From contig JAEEUD010000080.1 of NCBI GenBank assembly GCA_016286835.1, positions 1 through 7,879 on the forward strand: a stretch of 7,879 bases of DNA, written 5' to 3'. This document shows, piece by piece, positions 1 to 7,175 of this stretch. This stretch comes from Pyramidobacter sp. (GTDB lineage: Bacteria > Synergistota > Synergistia > Synergistales > Dethiosulfovibrionaceae). Under the pieces are notes generated by a model, which was not told the DNA's origin, made no database searches, and was given only the letters and a program-made list of their open reading frames with translations. A program made the translations under genes and the position numbers. How positions within the stretch are numbered: the stretch's first letter is position 1; the number at the start of each line of letters is the position of its first letter.

Positions 1-1607
1 GCGGCGGCACCAAGCTCTGCATCGACAAGGTGACCGATAAGCCCGTCTTCGAGATCCCCGTCTCCTATCCGGACCTCCTGAACATTTTCAATCTCGTCAG
101 GGGGTATTCCGGCAAGATCGCCATCCTCTGCTATCCGAACATCTCCGATCAGATCCGGCGGCTGCGTGACATCCTCCAGTTCGATTACGATATTTTCAAC
201 ATCACCAGCTGGAACGACCTGCAGAGCCAGATCGAGCAGATCCAGCGCGACGGCTATTCACTGGTCATCGGGGACGCCATCTCCGTTTCCTATGCCGCGC
301 GCTGCGGCCTCCAGTCTATCCTTCTGGTGTCCGGCACCGAGAGCATCCGCGCCGCGTTTGACGATATTGCCCACGTTTACAGCTACTTTACGGGGATCCA
401 GAAAGAAAACGGCTACCTGAAAGCCTATTTCTCCGCGGGCGATTCGGCGATCCTGTGCATGAACCTCAGCGGCGGCACCCTTTTCCGCCTTGGTTCTGTC
501 ACGGCCGCCGTCGAGAAGACCTGCCGCGCCATCCTGCCGCTGATGAAAAAGAGCAGGGAATACTCGCTGCAGAAAAAGGCGTCCGGCCACCTCATCCTGA
601 TCCGCGCGGTCCGGCTGCGGCATAACAACGAGGACTGCTGCTATTTCACGATCTCCGAGATCAGGCTGTCCTCCGCCCACCGGACCCGCTACGGAGGCAT
701 GGACGTCTACGAACGCTCGGAACTGCTGAACAGCGGCGCCGGCCGCAGCGTTGCCAATCTTCTCGCACCCACGCTCAACAGGCACAAAGATGCGCTGCGC
801 TCCTCGCTGCCGCTTTTGATCACCGGAGAGATCGGCTCCGAGAAGAACGCCTTCGCGCGCCAGGTCTTTCTGCGCTGTTCCGCTCCCGAGGACGTGCTCT
901 ACGTCGTCCGCTGCGGAGAACTCAACCGCAAGCTGCTGTGGTACCTGCTGTCGGATATCCAGTCGCCGCTCTTTTCCCATCACACGTTCGTCCTCTTTGA
1001 AAACCTGCAGGCGCTCAGCGCGCCGATGCTCCTGATGTTCCTGCAGGATCTTCATGACTTTGAGCACAGCCTTCCGAGCCGCCTGCTGTTCACCTTCGGG
1101 ATCAAACCTGACGACGACCTCTCCGGAGTCCACAGGATCCTGGAAACGCTCACCTGCAACGAGATCCCGCTGGCGCCGCTGCGTCAGCAGCCGCAGGACA
1201 TCCACAGCCAGACGCTCCTTTTCATCAACGAACTGAACCGCATCAACGGCAATACGATCACCGGGATCGAACCGGAGGCGATCGGGCTTCTGGAAGCATA
1301 TCCCTGGCCGTACAATCTGAAGGGACTCCAGCGGGTCCTCAAGAACGCAGCCGAGAACGCTCATTCCGCATGGATCACCTCCGCGGACATCCGCAAGATC
1401 CTGCACCAGGACGCTCAGGCGGAACGCCAGCTGCAGGCCAAGCAGCGTCATGAAACGCCGCAGAACCTTGATCTGAGCCGCACCCTTGAAGAGATCGAAA
1501 CGGACATCGTCAACCACGTCCTGAACGAAGAAAATATGAACCAGACCCGTGCCGCCAAGCGCCTCGGCGTCAGCCGGACCACACTCTGGAGGATCCTGAA
1601 AAAATGA
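1..1607 (+). CDS. PrpR-type transcriptional regulator with degenerate AAA+ domain, 5' partial
   Basis: The frame is open to the left edge: residues coded before the first GTG (nt 30) read GGTKLCIDKV and continue the PrpR N-terminal fold, so the true start lies outside the window and about 534 residues are visible (codons from nt 3). Counting from nt 3, residues 1-120 match the PrpR_N sensor region (EIPVS, then GDAISVSYAARCGL and VSGTESIRAAF). Residues about 135-220 look like a PAS domain. Residues about 255-450 correspond to a sigma-54-activator AAA+ module, but it is eroded. The Walker A site reads GEIGSEKN (nt 825-848) instead of GETGTGKE, the Walker B acidic pair is EN (nt 999-1004) instead of DE, no GAFTGA loop is present, and the PGNVREL-like segment reads PYNLKGL. 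Residues 511-534 (nt 1533-1604) form an intact Fis-type helix-turn-helix, NQTRAAKRLGVSRTTLWRIL. Probably a DNA-binding regulator responding to a small ligand but not activating sigma-54 polymerase. Ligand and targets are unknown. Confidence 0.85.
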   Translation, partial: GGTKLCIDKVTDKPVFEIPVSYPDLLNIFNLVRGYSGKIAILCYPNISDQIRRLRDILQFDYDIFNITSWNDLQSQIEQIQRDGYSLVIGDAISVSYAARCGLQSILLVSGTESIRAAFDDIAHVYSYFTGIQKENGYLKAYFSAGDSAILCMNLSGGTLFRLGSVTAAVEKTCRAILPLMKKSREYSLQKKASGHLILIRAVRLRHNNEDCCYFTISEIRLSSAHRTRYGGMDVYERSELLNSGAGRSVANLLAPTLNRHKDALRSSLPLLITGEIGSEKNAFARQVFLRCSAPEDVLYVVRCGELNRKLLWYLLSDIQSPLFSHHTFVLFENLQALSAPMLLMFLQDLHDFEHSLPSRLLFTFGIKPDDDLSGVHRILETLTCNEIPLAPLRQQPQDIHSQTLLFINELNRINGNTITGIEPEAIGLLEAYPWPYNLKGLQRVLKNAAENAHSAWITSADIRKILHQDAQAERQLQAKQRHETPQNLDLSRTLEEIETDIVNHVLNEENMNQTRAAKRLGVSRTTLWRILKK

Positions 1608-1658
1608 ACGCAGGGCAAGCGTCGAGGCTCTCGAATCTCTGTCCTCTCCTTGGGACTG

Positions 1659-1678
1659 TTAAATTTAGTAAAATTATC
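1659..1678 (+). promoter_or_regulatory. AT-rich stretch upstream of the hrcA promoter, possible UP element
   Basis: This run is almost entirely A and T in otherwise GC-rich DNA and ends about 12 bases before the -35 box at 1691. Such tracts can contact the RNA polymerase alpha subunit. It may instead simply reflect AT-rich intergenic sequence; I have no direct evidence of function. Confidence 0.3.
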
Positions 1679-1690
1679 GTCTGACCTGTC

Positions 1691-1719
1691 TTGACATTTA
1701 TGGTCTTTTCTGCTATTCT
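1691..1719 (+). promoter_or_regulatory. Vegetative (sigma-70/sigma-A type) extended -10 promoter of the hrcA operon
   Basis: A perfect -35 box TTGACA (1691-1696) is followed by a 17-base spacer and a -10 box TATTCT (1714-1719). TG at 1711-1712, one base before the -10, makes it an extended -10 promoter. The expected transcription start is near 1726, which puts the CIRCE operator at about +14 to +40, the usual place for HrcA repression. It is the only convincing promoter upstream of the chaperone genes. Confidence 0.85.
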
Positions 1720-1738
1720 GCTTTTCGTGATGAAGACG

Positions 1739-1765
1739 TTAGCACTCTGTTCGAGTGAGTGCTAA
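1739..1765 (+). promoter_or_regulatory. CIRCE operator (HrcA binding site)
   Basis: The left arm TTAGCACTC (1739-1747), a nine-base spacer (1748-1756) and the right arm GAGTGCTAA (1757-1765) match the CIRCE consensus with no mismatch. CIRCE is the known operator of HrcA. It lies just downstream of the predicted transcription start and 33 bases before the hrcA start codon, so the gene pair forms a standard autoregulatory loop. Because it is transcribed, it can also fold as a 9-bp hairpin in the 5' leader. Confidence 0.98.
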
Positions 1766-1781
1766 TAAATCAAAAATCGCG

Positions 1782-1790
1782 AAAGGAGGG
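1782..1790 (+). promoter_or_regulatory. Ribosome binding site of hrcA (decides the start)
   Basis: AAAGGAGGG is a strong Shine-Dalgarno sequence with eight bases between it and the ATG at 1799. It rules out the in-frame GTG at 1790, whose first base is the last base of this site. Confidence 0.9.
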
Positions 1791-1798
1791 TGAGGCTC

Positions 1799-2839
1799 AT
1801 GCTTACGGAACGCCAGTTGGAGATCGTCTTCGCGGTCGTGTACGAATACATCAAGACGGGCGAGCCGGTCGGGTCGCGCACGATCTCGCGCAAGTTCCTC
1901 AAGAGCCACAGCGCGGCGACCATCCGCAACGAGATGTCCGACCTGGAAGAGATGGGCTATTTCACCCAGCCTCATTCGTCGGCGGGGCGTCTGCCCACGT
2001 CGCAGGCCTATCGCGTCTACGTCAATTCCATCCTGCACCGGCCCACGACGCCGCCGCCGGAGATCGAACACTGGATCAGGCAGGTGTCGAGCCAGCTGCA
2101 AAGTCTGGACGAGCGTCTGGCCGAGGCAGCGCGCTTTCTGGGCCGCTTCACCCGCTGTTTCAGCGTTGCCGCCGTGGCGGCGATGGACGGGCTGAAGCTG
2201 CGCAAATGCGATTTCATCCGCCTTGCGCCGAGCGTGCTGCTCGTGGTACTGGTGGTGGAAAACGGCGCCGTGCGTCATTCGCGGCTGCGCATTTCGCCCG
2301 AGGTGACGCCCGAGCAGCTCGACGAGCTGTGCGGCGTGATCAATCATGCTGCGGCCGGTCATCCGTGGAACGGCGTGCGCGCCGAGCTGGTCGAATATCT
2401 TTCGCATCACTTCACCGAGAAATGGAACGAGCTCCAGCCCGTGTTCGACCACGTTGACGGGATGATGAACGACGAGTCGATGACGCTGTCCACCGGCGGC
2501 GTGCGCGAACTGTTCGCCGGCAGCGGCGAGGAGCAGACGGACGAACGCAGGGGCCGCATCGAAGCGATCTCGTCGCTGATGGACACGAAAGAGGACCTTG
2601 AAGACTTCATCAGCGATTACGCCAGCAGCGACGGCCTGCACGTGACGATCGGCGACGAGAACACGCGCCCGGACATGCAGGGCTGCTCGGTGATGATGTC
2701 CACGGCCACGGAGGGCGGCAAGAAGGCGATGGTCGGCCTGGTCGGCCCTATGCGCATGAACTACGCCAGCTCGATCGCCGTGCTCGAAGCCGTTTTGGAC
2801 GGACTGAACCATCCCCGCACGGGGAAGGAGGAGACGTAA
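1799..2839 (+). CDS. hrcA: Heat-inducible transcription repressor HrcA
   Basis: HrcA binds CIRCE operators and represses class I heat-shock genes; in characterised bacteria its active folding depends on GroEL. The 346-residue product has the usual family length. Residues 1-75 form the winged helix-turn-helix, with the conserved stretches YIKTGEPVGSRTIS (17-30), SAATIRNEMSDLEEMGY (38-54) and QPHSSAGRLPT (57-67). The middle and C-terminal parts follow the family's GAF-like dimerisation region, ending in the recognisable VGPMRMNYASSIAVLE. The ATG at 1799 is chosen because of its Shine-Dalgarno site; the GTG nine bases upstream overlaps that site. The perfect CIRCE just upstream predicts autoregulation. 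The stop codon is directly adjacent to the grpE start, so the two genes are translated from one message. No sign of damage is seen. Confidence 0.97.
   Translation: MLTERQLEIVFAVVYEYIKTGEPVGSRTISRKFLKSHSAATIRNEMSDLEEMGYFTQPHSSAGRLPTSQAYRVYVNSILHRPTTPPPEIEHWIRQVSSQLQSLDERLAEAARFLGRFTRCFSVAAVAAMDGLKLRKCDFIRLAPSVLLVVLVVENGAVRHSRLRISPEVTPEQLDELCGVINHAAAGHPWNGVRAELVEYLSHHFTEKWNELQPVFDHVDGMMNDESMTLSTGGVRELFAGSGEEQTDERRGRIEAISSLMDTKEDLEDFISDYASSDGLHVTIGDENTRPDMQGCSVMMSTATEGGKKAMVGLVGPMRMNYASSIAVLEAVLDGLNHPRTGKEET
2825..2833 (+). promoter_or_regulatory. Ribosome binding site of grpE inside the end of hrcA
   Basis: AAGGAGGAG lies within the last codons of hrcA, six bases before the grpE ATG at 2840. 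Strong complementarity to 16S rRNA plus the adjacent hrcA stop codon suggests efficient or coupled initiation. Confidence 0.85.
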
Positions 2840-3418
2840 ATGGATCAGGAAAAAGAGAAGACTCAGGCGGAGAACATCCCCGTCGAGGACGCGAACGAGG
2901 CGCCGCAGACGGAAGGTGCGCCCGATGAGAATCAGAAGAAGATCGACGAGCTGACCGCGCAGTACAATCAGATGCGCGAAGTGGCCGCGCGCGCACAGGC
3001 CGACGGCATCAACTACCGCAACTGGGCGGAGCGCGAGTTCAAGAGATTGAAGGCGTTCGGCAGCGAGCGGGCGGTGCTCGCCATGCTGCCCGTGCTCGAC
3101 AATCTGGAGCTGGCGCTCGGCAACGCCGAGGCCGATCCGGCGAGCATCAAAGAGGGCGTGCGCATGGTGCGCTCTCAGTTCGGCGAAGCTCTGAAGAATC
3201 TCGGCGTGACCGAGATCGACCCGACGGGCAAGCCGTTTTCGCCACTTGAGCACGACGCCATGGGCATGGTGAACGTGTCCGACAAGGCGCAGGACGGAAC
3301 GGTCTGCACGGTCGTGCGCAAGGGTTTTGCGATGGCCGACAAGGTCATCCGTCCGGCGATGGTCATGGTCGGACGCTATGTCGAGCCGCAGGACGACGCG
3401 GACAAACAGGAGCAGTAA
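2840..3418 (+). CDS. grpE: Nucleotide exchange factor GrpE
   Basis: GrpE is the cytoplasmic homodimer that releases ADP from DnaK and so resets the Hsp70 cycle. The 192-residue product has the expected organisation. Residues 1-33 are an acidic, low-complexity, probably disordered tail. Residues about 34-72 form the long helix or coiled coil (QKKIDELTAQYNQ, then INYRNWAEREFKRLKAFG). Next comes the four-helix-bundle region with LPVLDNLELALG (83-94), then the C-terminal beta domain that docks on DnaK (GKPFSPLEHDAMG, residues 130-142, and KGFAMADKVIRPAMV, 161-175). The ATG abuts the hrcA stop codon (TAAATG) and has a strong Shine-Dalgarno site. In many bacteria the long GrpE helix acts as a thermosensor; nothing here tests that. 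Confidence 0.97.
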   Translation: MDQEKEKTQAENIPVEDANEAPQTEGAPDENQKKIDELTAQYNQMREVAARAQADGINYRNWAEREFKRLKAFGSERAVLAMLPVLDNLELALGNAEADPASIKEGVRMVRSQFGEALKNLGVTEIDPTGKPFSPLEHDAMGMVNVSDKAQDGTVCTVVRKGFAMADKVIRPAMVMVGRYVEPQDDADKQEQ

Positions 3419-3491
3419 AAAGGGAAATAGCGGGAGAGACCGCAGTTTCACATAAACAGGAACCACAAATTTTTGTATGAGGTGATTTACA

Positions 3492-5324
<1,833 letters not shown>

Positions 5325-5335
5325 GCGGTAGTCCC

Positions 5336-6508
5336 ATGCCCGGAACGCAGCGGGATTTATACGAAGTGCTCGGCGTGCCGCGCGACGCGACCGCTGACCA
5401 GATCAAGCACGCCTACCGCGCTAAAGTGCGCGAGTGCCATCCCGACACTCACCCCAACGATCCCGACGCGGAGCAGAAGTACAAGGAAGTCAACGCGGCG
5501 TTTTCCGTCCTCGGCGATCAGGAAAAGCGCGCCCGCTACGACCAGTTCGGTACGACCGACGACATGCCGGGCGGCAATCCGTTCGGCGGCATGGGCGCGG
5601 AAGACATCTTCGGCGATCTCTTCGGATCGATGTTCGGCGGCGCCAATCCCTTCGGGGGGCGCCGGGCGAATCCCAACGCCCCGCAGCGCGGTGCGGACCT
5701 GCAGATGGTGCTGTCCATCACGCTCGAAGAAGCCGCTAAGGGCGTGGCCCGCAAAGTCACGATCCCGCGCTGGGAGCCGTGTGACCACTGCCACGGCACG
5801 GGAAGCGAGCCCGGGCATGACCCGAAGGAATGTCCCACGTGCCACGGCACCGGGCAGGTGAGGGCACGCCGGCAGACGATCTTCGGCTATCAGGAGAGCA
5901 TCACCGTCTGTCCCACCTGCGGCGGCCGCGGCAAAGTGGTGGAGAAACCGTGCAAGGAGTGCGGCGGCGAAGGCCGCATCCACCGCCGCCGTGAGCAGGA
6001 GATCAAGATCCAGCCCGGCGTCGACAACGGCACGCGGCTGCGCGTCCCCGGCGCGGGCGAGATGGGGACCAACGGCGGCTCGCCGGGCGACCTCTACATC
6101 GTCATGGAAGTGCGCGACCATCCCGTCTTCCAGCGTGACGGACAGGACCTGCACCGCACCGTCAGCATCCCCTGGCCGCAGGCCGTCATGGGCGGTAAAA
6201 GCACCGTCGGCACGCTGATCGACGGCGACACCGAGTTCGAAATCCCCGAAGGGACCGAACCGGGCCGCACCATCCGCGTTCGCGGCAAGGGAATGCCCGC
6301 TCTGCGCAGCGACCGCCGCGGCGACCTGATCCTCCACGTCACCGTGGACGTGCCCAAGCCGGGCGCACTCAGCGAGAACGCCGCGCGGCTCGTCAGCGAG
6401 CTGGCGGAAGAGCTGGGCGTGAACACGGAAAAAGAAGGCCTGCTCGACAAGCTCTTCGGCGGCAAGAAGAAAGCCGACGAAAAGAAAAAGAGCGGCAAGA
6501 AGAAATAG
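5336..6508 (+). CDS. dnaJ: Chaperone DnaJ (Hsp40, class A)
   Basis: DnaJ delivers unfolded clients to DnaK and stimulates its ATPase. The 390-residue product is a complete class A J-protein. The J domain covers residues 5-70, with the HPD motif at 35-37. The Gly/Phe-rich linker is at about 79-108. Four zinc-binding repeats follow: CDHCHGTG (149), CPTCHGTG (166), CPTCGGRG (192) and CKECGGEG (206). All eight cysteines are present, so both zinc centres should form. The two beta-barrel substrate domains follow (GVDNGTRLRVPGAGEMG and later RGKGMPAL). The protein ends in a lysine-rich tail (about residues 376-390), beyond the usual family end. The start lies 11 bases after the dnaK stop with no clear Shine-Dalgarno, which suggests translational coupling to dnaK. 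A strong terminator follows. Confidence 0.98.
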   Translation: MPGTQRDLYEVLGVPRDATADQIKHAYRAKVRECHPDTHPNDPDAEQKYKEVNAAFSVLGDQEKRARYDQFGTTDDMPGGNPFGGMGAEDIFGDLFGSMFGGANPFGGRRANPNAPQRGADLQMVLSITLEEAAKGVARKVTIPRWEPCDHCHGTGSEPGHDPKECPTCHGTGQVRARRQTIFGYQESITVCPTCGGRGKVVEKPCKECGGEGRIHRRREQEIKIQPGVDNGTRLRVPGAGEMGTNGGSPGDLYIVMEVRDHPVFQRDGQDLHRTVSIPWPQAVMGGKSTVGTLIDGDTEFEIPEGTEPGRTIRVRGKGMPALRSDRRGDLILHVTVDVPKPGALSENAARLVSELAEELGVNTEKEGLLDKLFGGKKKADEKKKSGKKK

Positions 6509-6515
6509 CTGCGGC

Positions 6516-6561
6516 AAAAAATACAGCCTCTGGAAAATTCTTTTCCCGAGGCTGTATTTTT
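6516..6561. terminator. Bidirectional intrinsic terminator between dnaJ and queT
   Basis: Arms 6517-6530 and 6548-6561 pair perfectly over 14 bp, with core TACAGCCTC against GAGGCTGTA. After a single T/C mismatch (6531/6547), a further 6 bp (GGAAAA with TTTTCC) close on a three-base loop. The hairpin has six A on its left and five T on its right, so an RNA from either strand ends in a U-run. It starts eight bases after the dnaJ stop and lies 31 bases past the end of the convergent queT gene, so it fits as terminator for both. Confidence 0.93.
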
Positions 6562-6592
6562 ATGCTATCATACGTAAAACAAAAAGAATTCG

Positions 6593-7090
6593 TTACTCGC
6601 TTTCGTGCTGATTCCTGAAAAAGCATCGGCTTAACAGCGCCGAGGCGAGGATCTCGCCCAAAACGTAGCAGCTGAGGAACTCGCCCACGGCGAGATGCAT
6701 GGCCAGAAGCGGCAGCGGCAGATCGACGCCGTAGCCGTAGCGGAGCACGAACGGGATGATGACGACGTTTGCCAGGATAGCCGGCAGGGGAACCAGCCAG
6801 CGATTGCGTCGCAGCAGCCAGCTTCCGGCCGCACCAAGCAGCGTTGCCAGAGATCCGAAGATCGCGTCGAGGGCGACAGCATCGCCGAACAGATTGGCCA
6901 GAAAACAGCCGAGAAACAGCCCCGGCACAGCCGCGGGCGTGAACATCGGCAGGATCGTCAGCGCCTCGGCGACGCGCACCTGCATGGGCCCGTAGGAAAT
7001 GGGCGCGAACAGCAGCGTCAGAGCGACATAAGCGGCGGCGATTATCGCGCCGAGAACAACATAGTGGGTAATGGAATGGCGGTTGATCAT
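6593..7090 (-). CDS. queT: QueT family queuosine-precursor transporter (ECF-type S component)
   Basis: The 165-residue product is very hydrophobic and small, the size of an ECF-transporter substrate-binding (S) subunit. Likely membrane segments are residues 11-29, 53-70, 76-93, 98-118 and 126-153. The family signature after the first segment is clear: ISYGPMQVRVAEALTILPMF (31-50), followed by GLFLGCFLANLFGD (57-70). QueT proteins are assigned to uptake of a queuosine precursor for modification of tRNA wobble guanine. The assignment rests on comparative genomics of the family, so the exact substrate is inferred. It would need the shared ECF energising proteins, not encoded here. The ATG at 7090 has only a weak, distant GAGG (7102-7105, 11-base spacer). 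It runs opposite to the chaperone operon and may be read from the upstream minus-strand gene or from an unrecognised promoter. Confidence 0.85.
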   Translation of the reverse strand: MINRHSITHYVVLGAIIAAAYVALTLLFAPISYGPMQVRVAEALTILPMFTPAAVPGLFLGCFLANLFGDAVALDAIFGSLATLLGAAGSWLLRRNRWLVPLPAILANVVIIPFVLRYGYGVDLPLPLLAMHLAVGEFLSCYVLGEILASALLSRCFFRNQHESE

Positions 7091-7128
7091 AAAGTGCGAA
7101 GCCTCGATTCTTGGGGATTGACAGCCAA

Positions 7129-7161
7129 AGCCGAAAGCGATTCACATGATCGCTTTCGGCT
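7129..7161 (-). terminator. Hairpin between the RmlD-like gene and queT, probable weak terminator or attenuator
   Basis: AGCCGAAAGCGAT (7129-7141) and ATCGCTTTCGGCT (7149-7161) are perfect 13-bp complements around a seven-base loop. On the minus strand the hairpin begins 14 bases after the stop codon of the RmlD-like gene and is followed by only a short run of T (CTTTGG), so termination may be incomplete. It sits 38 bases before the queT start and could therefore also limit read-through into queT. Confidence 0.6.
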
Positions 7162-7175
7162 CTTTAAACAGCTTG

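Noticed and set aside
30..32. GTG as the true start of the left regulator
   Set aside because: The frame upstream is open to the window edge and codes for conserved PrpR_N residues (GGT...), with no ribosome site before the GTG.
258..1517. 419-codon open frame antisense to the PrpR-type regulator
   Set aside because: The sense frame has clear PrpR_N and helix-turn-helix homology; the antisense product has no recognisable feature.
1790..1798. Upstream GTG start for hrcA
   Set aside because: It overlaps the Shine-Dalgarno sequence used by the ATG at 1799, and the family's N-terminus (MLTERQ-like) begins at that ATG.
3446..3478. Internal promoter before dnaK (TTTCAC with TTGTAT)
   Set aside because: The best pair of boxes is about 21 bases apart and matches poorly, so I do not call it.
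5357..6517. 386-codon open frame antisense to dnaJ
   Set aside because: Opposite a certain gene, with a biased Ala, Val and Asp-rich composition and no motif; a composition artefact.
7118..7123. TTGACA on the plus strand as a -35 promoter box
   Set aside because: There is no -10 box at a suitable distance and no plus-strand gene downstream.
7091..7128. preQ1-I riboswitch ahead of queT
   Set aside because: Searched by eye on the minus strand: no short GC stem with an A-rich tail pairing into its loop in the known arrangement. A covariance search would be decisive.
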